Positions 26,679 to 38,203 are shown, counted from the stretch's first letter. The stretch: 62,092 bases of DNA from Ignavibacteriales bacterium (GCA_016192345.1 JACPUH010000028.1:1-62092), one strand, 5' to 3'. Numbers and translations: made by a program. The notes: generated by a model from the sequence alone, not told the origin.

Positions 26679-27452
26679 TCAAGAATACAGTTCAGGTTTC
26701 ATGATTTCCGCGGGATCGGAAGCAAGGAACCGTATCCCCCATGCTTCCTCGAACCCTTGTTTGAGACAGTCCGCGACCAATTCCCTCGACGGTGTCATTC
26801 CCAGGAGAGCGGAAAGATCGGTCGTTCGATCGTCCAGCTCTTTGACGATCTCCTCCCTCTGTCGCTCATCCTCAAGTCGCAAGTAGCGGACAATCTTCTT
26901 ATGAGCCGGCCCGACCAGGATCGAGCCATGCTGAAGCACCACCTCTTCCCCTCCCTCTCCGATGAACCTGCGCTGTGCGCTCCCGACAAGCTTTCTCCCG
27001 CGGTACTGCACCTCATATCGCGCCGAGCTCGTGAAACAGACAGTGGAGGAAGTGGCTTGGTATAACGATGGAAAGTGAGGTTGCGATTTTTCAAACGAGG
27101 CATTCACACCCAAACGATGCAGGCCCGCGATGAGGCTGCGGCTGATCTCGTGATAGGTGGAAAGGACACCGGAGTTCTCTGCCGCCATGACAACACAGTA
27201 GGTTACCTCCTCGGCATGGAGGATCGCCCGTCCACCGGTCGGTCTCCGGACAATATCGACCCCCTCGTCGCGACAGAGGAGTTCATCAATTTCTTCGATC
27301 CGCTGGTTCCATCCCAGGGAAACGGCATCAGGGTTCCAACCGTACAACCGAACAATACCGGTTCCCGGGGATAGCGTACGGGCAAGACGCTCGTCGTACA
27401 GCATGTTGTAGTCGCCCTTGCACAAGCCGGAGATGTCAAAGCGCCAGGTCAT
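26679..27452 (-). CDS. Lipoate--protein ligase / octanoyltransferase-fold protein
   Basis: 257 residues of the biotin/lipoate ligase (BPL_LplA_LipB) fold: RLYGWNPDAVSLGWNQ, the RRPTGGRAILH loop at 69-79, and RKLVGSAQRR with Lys154. A Cys in STVCFTSSARYE (Cys139) lies where LipM-type octanoyltransferases carry their nucleophile. It may therefore be an acyl-carrier-protein to protein octanoyltransferase rather than an ATP-dependent lipoate ligase. There is no C-terminal LplA extension. It is wedged between lpxA (overlapping stop/start, TGATG) and panB. Confidence 0.82.
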   Translation of the reverse strand: MTWRFDISGLCKGDYNMLYDERLARTLSPGTGIVRLYGWNPDAVSLGWNQRIEEIDELLCRDEGVDIVRRPTGGRAILHAEEVTYCVVMAAENSGVLSTYHEISRSLIAGLHRLGVNASFEKSQPHFPSLYQATSSTVCFTSSARYEVQYRGRKLVGSAQRRFIGEGGEEVVLQHGSILVGPAHKKIVRYLRLEDERQREEIVKELDDRTTDLSALLGMTPSRELVADCLKQGFEEAWGIRFLASDPAEIMKPELYS

Positions 27453-28243
27453 CAGGAGTGGGCCCGTCCGGAGATGATCCCGCGCTTGCTTTTCTGGACG
27501 AAGTCAAGAACATTTTGAATTTCGGGAAGCAGTTCCACTTCTTCTTTGATGCGGGCTACAGCCTGGGAGACGTTGAGGTTGGAGCGGTAGAGTAACCGGT
27601 AAGCGACGTCGAGAGTCTCGATCGCCTTGAGAGTGAAATTCCTGCGCCGCAAGCCGAGCAAGTTAAGCCCCTCGAACACCAGCGGTTCCTGTCCGGCCAG
27701 TACATAGGGGGGGACGTCTTTCACCACACGAAACCCACCGCCGACCATGGCATTTTCGCCGACCAGGCAGAACTGATGAACCGGGGTGAGTCCACCGATG
27801 ATCACGGAATTCCCCAGCTTGACGTGGCCACCCAGGGCAACGCAGTTTGCGAGAATGACATTGTTGCCGACAACACAGTCATGGGCCACATGTGCATACG
27901 CCATGAAGAGACAGTTGTTGCCGATCACGGTTCTTCCGTTTTCGACGGTGCCGCGGTTCAGAGTCGCCCCTTCCCGGACGACCACCCGGTCACCGACCTC
28001 CAGAAGCGTCGGCTCCCCTTGGTATTTCAAATCCTGAGGCGCATTTCCCACAGAAGCCCCTTGGTGGACCTTGCACTCCTTCCCCAGCCGGGTCCCGTTG
28101 TAGACAGCGACATGCGGACCGATCCAGGTGCCGTCGCCGATGATGACATCATCCTCGACGACGGAAAAGGGGCCAATGTGGATATTGTCGCCTAACTTTG
28201 CTTTGGGGCTGACGACCGCGTGAGCATCGATATGGACAGGCAT
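27452..28243 (-). CDS. lpxA: Acyl-ACP--UDP-N-acetylglucosamine O-acyltransferase LpxA
   Basis: 263 residues: a left-handed beta helix built from hexapeptide repeats (GDNIHIGPFSVVEDDVIIGD and onward), with the catalytic His in YAHVAHDCVVG and the C-terminal helical region starting GLNLLGLRRRNF. It transfers a 3-hydroxyacyl chain to UDP-GlcNAc in the first step of lipid A synthesis. It is directly downstream of lpxC-fabZ (8 bp) in the envelope operon. Length matches the family. Confidence 0.96.
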   Translation of the reverse strand: MPVHIDAHAVVSPKAKLGDNIHIGPFSVVEDDVIIGDGTWIGPHVAVYNGTRLGKECKVHQGASVGNAPQDLKYQGEPTLLEVGDRVVVREGATLNRGTVENGRTVIGNNCLFMAYAHVAHDCVVGNNVILANCVALGGHVKLGNSVIIGGLTPVHQFCLVGENAMVGGGFRVVKDVPPYVLAGQEPLVFEGLNLLGLRRRNFTLKAIETLDVAYRLLYRSNLNVSQAVARIKEEVELLPEIQNVLDFVQKSKRGIISGRAHS

Positions 28244-28251
28244 CAGAAGTC

Positions 28252-29700
28252 TTACGGGAGAGAAGGTGATTCAGCGGAGACGGGTTTGGGCTCTTCCTGA
28301 CCGTTGACACGGTCGACCACCGCGGCTGCAAAGTCTCCCTCTGCCACGAGCTTTCCGTCCACGTAGGCCTTGCCGCGGATTTGAATAATCTTGGAACGCT
28401 TGTTGACCATTTCGATGTCGAGGGTCAGTTGGTCGCCGGGGACGACCGGCTTCCGGAACTTGACGTTGTTGATCGACATGAAGTACACGACCTTATTCCC
28501 CGGATTCTCGAGGCCGTTCAACATCAGGATACCGCCAGCCTGGGCCATCGCCTCGACAATCAGCACGCCGGGCATCACCGGGTGCCCCGGGAAATGCCCC
28601 TGGAAAAACGGCTCGTTCATGGTCACATTCTTTACACCCACCACACGCTGGTCGACTTCAAAATCGATGATCTTATCGACCAGGAGGAAGGGATACCGGT
28701 GCGGGAGGATCCTCTGGATCGCGTTAGTGTCGAAGACGACCCCCTCCTTGCGTTCGTGCTGGTATTTTCGGACGAGCTTCTTCTGTTGGTACAGCTTCCG
28801 GACTCTCCGCGCGAACTCCACATTGCTGGCATGGCCGGGTCTTGCCGCGAGAATCTGCGCCTTGAGTGGGGCGCCGATCAGGGCAAGGTCCCCGATCAGG
28901 TCGACAAGCTTGTGGCGCGCCGGTTCGTTCCGCCAATGCAATTTCTTATTGTTCAGGACCCCGGTGTTGCCCAGGATGCACGACTGGCTGATCCCCAGTT
29001 TCCGGGTCAATTTCTTCAAGTTGTCCTGAGGAAGTTCACGGTCAACGATCACGATCGCGTTGTCAAGGTTGCCCCCCTTGATCAGACCCTGGTCGTGCAA
29101 CATCTCTACCTCGTGGAGGAAGCAAAACGTCCTCGCCGAGGAGAATTCATTGATGAATTCTTTCTCAAGACTGAAGAGACCAGTGTGCTGGCTTCCCAGC
29201 GCGGGGTTGTTATAATCGATCATCACCGTCACACGAAAATCGTCGGTCGGAAGAGCAACGATATGAACGCCGTTCTCTTCATGTTGGTACTGGATCGTCT
29301 GATCGATGATGAGATAGTCCTTGGGGGATTCCTGCTCCATCACACCGCCGTCGAGGATCATGTCGACGAAAGGCTTGGCGCTCCCGTCGCCGATCGGCGG
29401 CTCGATGTTGTCAAGCTCGATGATAATATTGTCGAGTTGCAACCCAACGATGGCCGCCAACACATGCTCCACCGTATGCACCTTGGCATCCCCGATCCCG
29501 ATGGTTGTCCCGCGTGCAACATCGATCACATGATCAACATCCGCCGGGATCTCCGGCGCACCGCCGATATCCACACGGCGGAAACGGATGCCGTAATTGT
29601 CGGGGGCCGGCTTGAACGTCATGGTCGTCTGTACGCCGGTGTGGAGGCCCACCCCGGACATGGTGACCGGGCGCTTGATGGTATGTTGTTGAACGAGCAT
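28252..29700 (-). CDS. lpxC-fabZ: Bifunctional LpxC-FabZ: UDP-3-O-acyl-GlcNAc deacetylase / 3-hydroxyacyl-ACP dehydratase
   Basis: 482 residues. Residues 1-305 are LpxC: GVGLHTG, the zinc motif VHTVEHVLAAI near 77-87, and KLVDLIGDLALIGAP with HASN. Residues about 330-465 are FabZ: QRILPHRYPFLLVDKI with the catalytic His, and GHFPGHPVMPGVLIVEAMAQ with the catalytic Glu. This fusion is characteristic of Bacteroidota and Chlorobiota. It couples lipid A deacetylation to fatty-acid elongation in one polypeptide. It starts one base after the lpxD stop. Confidence 0.97.
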   Translation of the reverse strand: MLVQQHTIKRPVTMSGVGLHTGVQTTMTFKPAPDNYGIRFRRVDIGGAPEIPADVDHVIDVARGTTIGIGDAKVHTVEHVLAAIVGLQLDNIIIELDNIEPPIGDGSAKPFVDMILDGGVMEQESPKDYLIIDQTIQYQHEENGVHIVALPTDDFRVTVMIDYNNPALGSQHTGLFSLEKEFINEFSSARTFCFLHEVEMLHDQGLIKGGNLDNAIVIVDRELPQDNLKKLTRKLGISQSCILGNTGVLNNKKLHWRNEPARHKLVDLIGDLALIGAPLKAQILAARPGHASNVEFARRVRKLYQQKKLVRKYQHERKEGVVFDTNAIQRILPHRYPFLLVDKIIDFEVDQRVVGVKNVTMNEPFFQGHFPGHPVMPGVLIVEAMAQAGGILMLNGLENPGNKVVYFMSINNVKFRKPVVPGDQLTLDIEMVNKRSKIIQIRGKAYVDGKLVAEGDFAAAVVDRVNGQEEPKPVSAESPSLP

Positions 29701-29701
29701 G

Positions 29702-30760
29702 CTAGGGTTTCTTTTCGATGGCTTTTGTTAACGCTTCCACTTTCTTCTGGAGTTCCTTCACCGTCTCCATTAACTGGGGGAGATTCCTGAGGGCGACCTC
29801 CATCCTTTGCGCTTTGCGCTGATCTTTTGCCGGTGTGCCAAAATACGACTTGCCCGGTTCCTTCAACGACTTGGAGACGCCGGACTGCCCTAAGATAATA
29901 CTTCTGTCGGCAATTTCAATATGACCGGCGGTCCCGACCTGCCCCCCGATCATAACGTTCTTTCCAATCTTGGTACTTCCGCTGATCCCGACCTGTGCCG
30001 CCATCACGGTATTTTCCCCCACCACGACATTATGGCCGATTTGGATGAGGTTGTCCAGTTTGGTCCCACGTTTCAACACCGTCTCTCCCAGTGTCGCGCG
30101 ATCGATGGTGCAGTTCGCCCCGATCTCCACATCGTCCTCCACCACCACAATACCAAGTTGGGGGATCTTTTCATAGGTACCGTCCTTTCGGGGTGCGAAC
30201 CCGAACCCATCGCTCCCGATCACAACCCCAGCCTGGAGGATCACCCGGTGGCCAATCACGCATTGATGACCAACCGAAACATTCGCGTACAGCAGGCAAT
30301 CGTTCCCGATACGCGCCTGTTGTCCGATCACACATCCCGGCGCAATCCTGGTGTTTTCACCGATCGTCACATTCTCACCCACAACGACATGAGCACCGAG
30401 ACCGACGTTCGTTCCCAAGGTCGCCGACGAGGCAACGACCGCCGTGGGATGGATCGAGGTGGGAAAAGGATCGAGAACCGGGGTAATTTTCTTGACAACC
30501 CGGATGAAGGCGAGGTACGGATCCTGCACACGAATCAACGCGGGAGCAGACCCGTTCCGGGGTCCGGCGTCCTCAAGCGCGGAGGAAACGAGAACCGCGG
30601 AGGCGCGTGTAACGCCGAGGTACTTTTGATATTGGGGGTTTGCCAGGAAGGTCAGATCGCCGGGACCAGCTTCTTCGATCTTGGCCACCCGGAGAATCTC
30701 CACGTTGCCATTCCCGACCACCTCTCCCTGAAGGAACGCGGCAATTTCGTGGATAGTCAT
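29702..30760 (-). CDS. lpxD: UDP-3-O-(3-hydroxyacyl)glucosamine N-acyltransferase LpxD
   Basis: 352 residues. The N-terminal uridine-binding domain (LTFLANPQYQKYL) precedes a left-handed beta helix of hexapeptide repeats with the catalytic His in LIQIGHNVVVGENTVMA and the acyl-chain region SDGFGF. The C-terminal helix contains LPQLMETVKELQKKVEALTKA, a short coiled coil longer than in E. coli. It adds the second primary acyl chain of lipid A. It follows the ompH gene by 14 bp. Confidence 0.96.
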   Translation of the reverse strand: MTIHEIAAFLQGEVVGNGNVEILRVAKIEEAGPGDLTFLANPQYQKYLGVTRASAVLVSSALEDAGPRNGSAPALIRVQDPYLAFIRVVKKITPVLDPFPTSIHPTAVVASSATLGTNVGLGAHVVVGENVTIGENTRIAPGCVIGQQARIGNDCLLYANVSVGHQCVIGHRVILQAGVVIGSDGFGFAPRKDGTYEKIPQLGIVVVEDDVEIGANCTIDRATLGETVLKRGTKLDNLIQIGHNVVVGENTVMAAQVGISGSTKIGKNVMIGGQVGTAGHIEIADRSIILGQSGVSKSLKEPGKSYFGTPAKDQRKAQRMEVALRNLPQLMETVKELQKKVEALTKAIEKKP

Positions 30761-30774
30761 GAATCTCCTGTCGG

Positions 30775-31308
30775 TTACCGGGCAACGCCCGGCACGATAT
30801 TGAGTTTTTCGAGGACCTTCGCCGTGATGTCGTATTTCGGGCTGGAGTACATCAGGAGAATTTCCCCGCTCTTATCGAACACGTAGTCGTAGCTCTCCTC
30901 CAGGGCGACATCCTGGATGGCCTTGAAGACGCGATCTTGGACCGGCTTCATCAGTTCGCTCTGTTTTGCAAACAACTCGCCGTTCTGGCCGAACTTCCGG
31001 GTCCGGAAATCGACGATCTTCTGGTCCAGCTCACGCAACTCCCGTTCGAATTCCGCCCGCCGCTGGTCGGTCAGAATCAGCTTGCGCTTTTCATAATCGT
31101 CGAACTTGCGCTGCCAGTCCTGCTGCATCTTGTTCACTTCCGTCTGCCATTCCACCACCAGGGCGTCGATCTGCTTCTGCGCATCCTGGGCATCGGGAAG
31201 TTGTTTCATAATGGCGTCGGTGCTGACATGCCCGACCTTGACTTGTGCCATACCCGCCGGGAGAATCCCCAAGGACAGCACGATAGCAGTAATGATGGTC
31301 TTCTTCAT
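30775..31308 (-). CDS. OmpH/Skp-family periplasmic chaperone, copy 1
   Basis: 177 residues. A signal peptide (MKKTIITAIVLSLGILPAGMA) is followed by KVGHVSTDAIMKQLPDAQDAQKQ, a long coiled-coil arm (about 50-120), and the C-terminal LEESYDYVFDKSGEILLMYSSPKYDIT of the Skp beta domain. Skp-like proteins escort unfolded outer-membrane proteins to BamA, consistent with its place between bamA and lpxD. It is the second of two adjacent ompH genes, indicating local duplication. Confidence 0.9.
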   Translation of the reverse strand: MKKTIITAIVLSLGILPAGMAQVKVGHVSTDAIMKQLPDAQDAQKQIDALVVEWQTEVNKMQQDWQRKFDDYEKRKLILTDQRRAEFERELRELDQKIVDFRTRKFGQNGELFAKQSELMKPVQDRVFKAIQDVALEESYDYVFDKSGEILLMYSSPKYDITAKVLEKLNIVPGVAR

Positions 31309-31343
31309 GCAATCATCCCCACACGTTCATTCTGGAAAAAAAC

Positions 31344-31889
31344 TCAGTTGCGCGGACGCGCCGGCGTAGCAGTGGTTCCCCTCTTCAGTCGATCGAGCAC
31401 TTTGTACGTCAGGTCGGCTTTGGCATCGCCATAGAGGATATTGCTTCGGTCGACGACGAACGTAAACCCTTCCTCCTTGGCAACCACCTCGATAGTCTTT
31501 AGAATTTTTTCACGGATGGGGGCAAGCTTCTTTTCCCGTTCGGCAACAACCTCTCCGGTCCGGGGATCGAGCTTCTTGGAGAAAAATTCCGTGGCCTTCT
31601 GCTGTAACTGTCCCAGCCGCTGCTCCTCGGACTCACGACGATCTACCGGCATCAGGGAACGCTGCTTTTGATAATCTTCGATCTGCTTTTGAAGGTCCAA
31701 TCGCATTTTCTCAAATTCATCCTGCCACGGTTTGACCATGGTCTCAAGATCTTTCGAAGCCTGCTGGGCTTCCGGAAGGTCGCGCAGGATGATCTCCGAA
31801 TCGACAAATGCCATTTTACTGGCCTGCGCAAAAGCTCCAACGGTAACAGCCATGGCAAGAAGGGTGGGGAGGAAGAGAAATTTCTTCAC
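31344..31889 (-). CDS. OmpH/Skp-family periplasmic chaperone, copy 2
   Basis: 181 residues with signal peptide (MKKFLFLPTLLAMAVTVGAFA), KMAFVDSEIILRDLPEAQQA, a charged coiled-coil arm (about 45-130) and a C-terminal KEEGFTFVVDRSNILYGDAKADLTYKV. The layout parallels the next gene but the sequence has diverged substantially, so the duplication is old. The two may form hetero-oligomers or handle different clients. It lies 54 bp downstream of bamA. Confidence 0.9.
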   Translation of the reverse strand: MKKFLFLPTLLAMAVTVGAFAQASKMAFVDSEIILRDLPEAQQASKDLETMVKPWQDEFEKMRLDLQKQIEDYQKQRSLMPVDRRESEEQRLGQLQQKATEFFSKKLDPRTGEVVAEREKKLAPIREKILKTIEVVAKEEGFTFVVDRSNILYGDAKADLTYKVLDRLKRGTTATPARPRN

Positions 31890-31943
31890 GGTAACCTCAT
31901 TCAGTAAGTGAAAGGGAGTAGAGTTGACAATGATCTGTTGAAC

Positions 31944-34301
31944 TTAGAACCCACGTCCGAACTGGAAATGGAACTTCCAGCCTGAGGGTGTGCCCCCCGG
32001 GGAGGGTGCGTCAAAGCCGTAACCATAATCGAAACCGATCAACCCGATGGGATTAATCAACAACCGAACGCCGACACCGGCAGACCGGCGCAGATCAAGC
32101 GGATCCTGGACCCTGTTTTCAAGCCACACGTTCCCCGCCTCGGCAAAGAAGAGTGTATAGATGGGGATCGGGTTGAGCGCAAGGGCGAATCGCAATTCCG
32201 CGGAATATTTGAGAATCGCCTGGCCGCCGATGACCTGTCCGTTGGACAGGGTTGGACCGACCGCCCGGTCGTCATACCCGCGTAACGGTGTTGTTGAGAA
32301 CTGCCCGAGGCCCGTTCCCCCCATATAGAAATATTCTTGGGGTGGAATCAGAGGGTTCTTTTCGAATCCAAAAATAAATCCGACGAGCGTGGAGGTTGCA
32401 AGGGCGATCCGGGAGCTTCCCATGATCGGCACAAACCAATCGGCGCTGAAGATATGCTTATGAAATTTGGAGTTGCCCGGAAGAAAAGGGCCGCCGGAAA
32501 TTTCCGTCGCAAGGGAAAAATTCGAGCCGTGGCTCGGGAAGATCGGGCTGTCGGTGCTGTTTCTCGAAATCACCTGATTGACACCGATCTGCGTCGTGAT
32601 CCCCGGTGTGTAATAGTCGCCGCCGTACTTCACATCGTTGCGCTGGTACCGCAGGGTCCAGTCGCCACGGAAGAGAGGATCGGGCCACTTGAATCTCCGA
32701 CCGACCCGTACGGACGCTCCCGTAAGGCGAAGATCGTAGTAAAAAATCTGTCGCGTGTCGAACAAGTTCACGCCGAACAGGGTCGGGGTATCGAACATCC
32801 ACGGTTCCTGGAATCCGATGCTGAAGGTACGGTACCGGTTCCCCTCGCCGAACTGCCAATCGAACGACATCACCTGTCCTGCTCCCCCCTTCAACGGCTC
32901 CGAGAGGGAGAAATTATTGAAGGTCAATCCCAGGGCGCCGTTGAACCCGAAGACCCCACTGTAGCCTACGGACATGTTGAAGGTGTCGCTGGATTTCTCC
33001 TCGACGGAGTATTCGAGATCGACGGTCTTCTCATCAACGATGCGGTAGTCCGGCTTGATCTTTTCCGGGTTGAAATAGTTGAGTTGAGAAAGCTGCCGTG
33101 CACTGCGGATAATGCCGCTCCTACTGAAATAATCCCCGGGTCGCGTGTACAGTTCGCGCCGAATGACCTTCTCATACGTTTTCTGGTTGCCGGAGATAAG
33201 CACCCGTCCGATGCGGAACTGGTTGCGCTCCCGCACGTGCAGGACAAGATCAAGACTATCCTCTCCCACCCGGATCTCTTCCGGCTCCACCTGGAAGGTC
33301 AGGTACCCATTATCCAGGTACAGGGAACTGACATCCGTCTCCTCTTCACTCCGATACAGGTTCTTTTCAAATTTCTCCCGATCGAAAATATCCCCCTTCT
33401 GAAACCCGAGTCGAAGGTTGAGGATTTCGGAGGGGTACACGGAGTTCCCCTCCCATACCACATTCCGCACTTTGTACTGTGGACCCTCATACACATACAG
33501 ATCGATGGTCAGGAACCGCTTGCTGTCGTCGTAGAGGAGGGAGTCCGCGAGAATCTCGGCGTCCCGGAAGCCGTTTTTGCGGTACAACCCGAGGATCAGG
33601 TGTTTGTCTTCTCCGTATTTCTTCTTATCGAACTTGGCGCTGGTCCAGAACTTCCACCATCGGCGTTCACTGGTTTCCTTCATCTCCCCTTTCAGGTCGT
33701 CGTCACTCAACAGTTTATTGCCGACGAACCTGATCTTTTCCACCTTCACCTTCACCCCCTCTTCGATTTCGATCCGCAAAGCAACTCTCCGTGCGGTTGA
33801 ATCCACAGGGATCAGCTTAGGCTCGATCACGGCGCTGAGGTAGCCGTCCTCATCATACTTCCTCTTAATGGAACGCACGATCACCGAAAGGTCCTGCCGG
33901 TTGACGATCTGTCCCTTGACGAGGTTGACCTCTTTGGTGATGTCGCTCTCGCTCAGTTCGTCATTCCCCACCACCTCGATGCGTTCGAGTCGCGGGTTTT
34001 CCCGAACGCGAATAAGGAGATAGACTCCTTCGGGGGTCCGATTTTCGATGAAGATCTGGACATCGTCGAACAGCCTGAGGTTATAAAGGCGCTCAATGGC
34101 GGTGCGAGCCTGGTCACCCGGAAGGACGAGTTCATCCCCCACCTTGAGCCCGGTATTGGCGATAATGGCGGATGGTTCCGCCGAGGTCTGTCCCTCAACG
34201 GTGATGCCGAGGATCTTGTGCACCTCCGGGCGTTGCTGTGCAACCAGCGCAGAGAGGGAGACGAGAGAGAGAAGAAGAACGAGTTTAGAGCTTCGAGACA
34301 C
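31944..34301 (-). CDS. bamA: Outer membrane protein assembly factor BamA
   Basis: 785 residues. The signal peptide (MSRSSKLVLLLSLVSLSALVA) is followed by about five POTRA domains (about 28-355; e.g. VRENPRLERIEVVGNDEL, VLHVRERNQFRIGRVLISGN). A 16-strand barrel (about 430-785) contains GLTFNNFSLSEPL and ends in the aromatic residue (FHFQFGRGF). The barrel folds and inserts other outer-membrane proteins. It overlaps uppS by 17 bp and is followed by two ompH genes, a coherent envelope-assembly module. Confidence 0.96.
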   Translation of the reverse strand: MSRSSKLVLLLSLVSLSALVAQQRPEVHKILGITVEGQTSAEPSAIIANTGLKVGDELVLPGDQARTAIERLYNLRLFDDVQIFIENRTPEGVYLLIRVRENPRLERIEVVGNDELSESDITKEVNLVKGQIVNRQDLSVIVRSIKRKYDEDGYLSAVIEPKLIPVDSTARRVALRIEIEEGVKVKVEKIRFVGNKLLSDDDLKGEMKETSERRWWKFWTSAKFDKKKYGEDKHLILGLYRKNGFRDAEILADSLLYDDSKRFLTIDLYVYEGPQYKVRNVVWEGNSVYPSEILNLRLGFQKGDIFDREKFEKNLYRSEEETDVSSLYLDNGYLTFQVEPEEIRVGEDSLDLVLHVRERNQFRIGRVLISGNQKTYEKVIRRELYTRPGDYFSRSGIIRSARQLSQLNYFNPEKIKPDYRIVDEKTVDLEYSVEEKSSDTFNMSVGYSGVFGFNGALGLTFNNFSLSEPLKGGAGQVMSFDWQFGEGNRYRTFSIGFQEPWMFDTPTLFGVNLFDTRQIFYYDLRLTGASVRVGRRFKWPDPLFRGDWTLRYQRNDVKYGGDYYTPGITTQIGVNQVISRNSTDSPIFPSHGSNFSLATEISGGPFLPGNSKFHKHIFSADWFVPIMGSSRIALATSTLVGFIFGFEKNPLIPPQEYFYMGGTGLGQFSTTPLRGYDDRAVGPTLSNGQVIGGQAILKYSAELRFALALNPIPIYTLFFAEAGNVWLENRVQDPLDLRRSAGVGVRLLINPIGLIGFDYGYGFDAPSPGGTPSGWKFHFQFGRGF

Positions 34302-35127
34302 TTTTCAGAAACCTTTCCATCCCACTGAGCGGAATCACCCGAGTTCCTTCCTGCTTTTTCAACTGGTCACTCACCATGCCGAAGCGTCGTTCGCGACGTT
34401 GGTACTCCGCAACTGCGGCGTACAGTTCCTTTCTGCGAAAGGCAGGCCAAAACTCATCTGAAATATAGAGCTCGCTGTATGCCAACTGCCAGAGGAGAAA
34501 GTTGCTGATCCTCACCTCCCCGCTGGTCCGGATCAGAAGATCCGGGTCGGGATAGTCTCTGGTGGCAAGATAGGTCCCAAACAGGGCCTCCGTGATATCT
34601 TCCTGCTTGAGGGCGCCGGAGCGGATATCATCATACATCTTCCGAATGGCGTTGGTGATATCCCATCTCCCGCTGTAACTGAGAGCGAGGATCAGGGTCA
34701 GTCCCGTATTGGTCTTCATGACCTCGATGCCATCCAGGAGCTCATCCTGAACATCGTGGGGGAGCTTGTGGATTTCACCGATGGCCTTGAGCTGAACTTC
34801 GTTCTGATGCAACCGATCCTTCTCGTCCCTCAACGCTTTAAGCAGCAATCGCATCAGGAGCGATACTTCATCTTCCGGACGTTTCCAATTCTCCGTCGAG
34901 AATGCGTACAGGGTCAGGTACTTGATTCCAAGCTGCCCGCACGCCTCCACGATATCGCGAACAGAATTCACCCCCTCGTGGTGCCCCGCGATCCGGGGTA
35001 ATCCCCGGCGTTGAGCCCATCGGCCGTTCCCATCCATGATGATGGCGATGTGTTGAGGGACTTCTCCCGACTCGAGCAACCGGTCTTGAAGCTTCTTATC
35101 GTGCCCCGTAGCCTTTTCGAGAGCCAA
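34285..35127 (-). CDS. uppS: Isoprenyl transferase (undecaprenyl diphosphate synthase)
   Basis: 280 residues from a TTG start at 35127 with AGGA nearby. The cis-prenyltransferase motifs are present: HIAIIMDGNGRWAQRRG with Asp32, YLTLYAFSTENWKRP, and DLLIRTSGEVRISNFLLWQLAYSE. It builds the C55 lipid carrier for peptidoglycan and O-antigen. It is the first gene of the minus-strand envelope operon and its stop overlaps bamA. Confidence 0.95.
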   Translation of the reverse strand: MALEKATGHDKKLQDRLLESGEVPQHIAIIMDGNGRWAQRRGLPRIAGHHEGVNSVRDIVEACGQLGIKYLTLYAFSTENWKRPEDEVSLLMRLLLKALRDEKDRLHQNEVQLKAIGEIHKLPHDVQDELLDGIEVMKTNTGLTLILALSYSGRWDITNAIRKMYDDIRSGALKQEDITEALFGTYLATRDYPDPDLLIRTSGEVRISNFLLWQLAYSELYISDEFWPAFRRKELYAAVAEYQRRERRFGMVSDQLKKQEGTRVIPLSGMERFLKSVSKL

Positions 35128-35169
35128 ATTCGTTCCTGATTGTCGGCATTTCTTCGTAAAGTGATGAGG

Positions 35170-35198
35170 AATTTAAAGCTTTTTGGATAGAAAGTCAA
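35170..35198 (-). promoter_or_regulatory. Sigma-70-type promoter of the uppS-bamA-lpx operon
   Basis: On the minus strand, TTGACT (35193-35198), a 17-base spacer and TAAATT (35170-35175). The start of transcription would be near 35163, giving a leader of about 36 bases to the TTG start of uppS. It is arranged back to back with the clpC promoter. Confidence 0.7.
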
Positions 35199-35280
35199 AG
35201 AAAAGTTTGCCCCAGCGATGACAGGAAGTTTGGCACGCTGTTTAAAGCGTAACAATAAACCGGGGGTTCCATCGTCTACC

Positions 35281-35309
35281 TTGACAGCACTTTCAATTTT
35301 GGTTATATT
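35281..35309 (+). promoter_or_regulatory. Strong sigma-70-type promoter of clpC
   Basis: TTGACA (35281-35286), 17-base spacer, TATATT (35304-35309). The -35 is consensus and the -10 differs by one base. Transcription would begin near 35316, leaving a leader of about 77 bases. I see no CIRCE or CtsR operator in it. Confidence 0.75.
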
Positions 35310-35392
35310 CCCCGCGGAAACTTTGCCATCCTGTTAGACGTTAGAGGGGAGGCGAAGTTCATTTCTCTCACTATCAGGGTACGAGACATTCG

Positions 35393-37891
<2,499 letters not shown>

Positions 37892-37923
37892 TCGGAACGA
37901 AGTCCCGCAATCAGAACGCTGAC

Positions 37924-37963
37924 AAAAACCCCCGGCCTTGGCCGGGGGTTTTTTTGTTTTTTC
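37924..37963 (+). terminator. Rho-independent terminator of clpC
   Basis: Arms ACCCCCGGCC (37928-37937) and GGCCGGGGGT (37940-37949), followed by seven T's and a further T-rich stretch. The stem is almost pure GC. Confidence 0.95.
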
Positions 37964-38020
37964 CGGCGGGACGTTCGGCAGCATTTCCCATTGAAACTCA
38001 GTGAGGGAAAAAACGACACT

Positions 38021-38203
38021 TCAGTTTGATTGAAGATAGAGCCCGGCACCGGGTCCGACGCACAGCTCGAGGAGTATCCAGACCACCAGAAAAAGGCTCC
38101 AGCTTACGAGGAAGAAGGTCGTATACGGCAACATCAGCGCTATGATCGTGCCGATCCTGGAATCATTTTTATACTTCTGGGAGAACGCAACAATAAAATC
38201 TAG
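38021..38203 (-). pseudogene. AbgT-family transporter C-terminal remnant
   Basis: The minus-strand reading ending at the TGA (38021-38023) contains VAFSQKYKNDSRIGTIIALM, then LPYTTFFLVSWSLFLVVW and VGPGAGLY. This matches the last membrane helix and tail of AbgT (p-aminobenzoyl-glutamate / antimetabolite exporter) proteins. About 55 residues are recognisable; upstream the frame soon meets a stop and nothing more of the roughly 500-residue protein is seen. It appears to be what remains after a deletion between clpC and the pseudouridine synthase gene. Confidence 0.6.

Noticed and set aside
28381..29790. A 469-codon open frame on the plus strand
   Set aside because: It lies opposite lpxC-fabZ; high GC and low stop frequency explain it.
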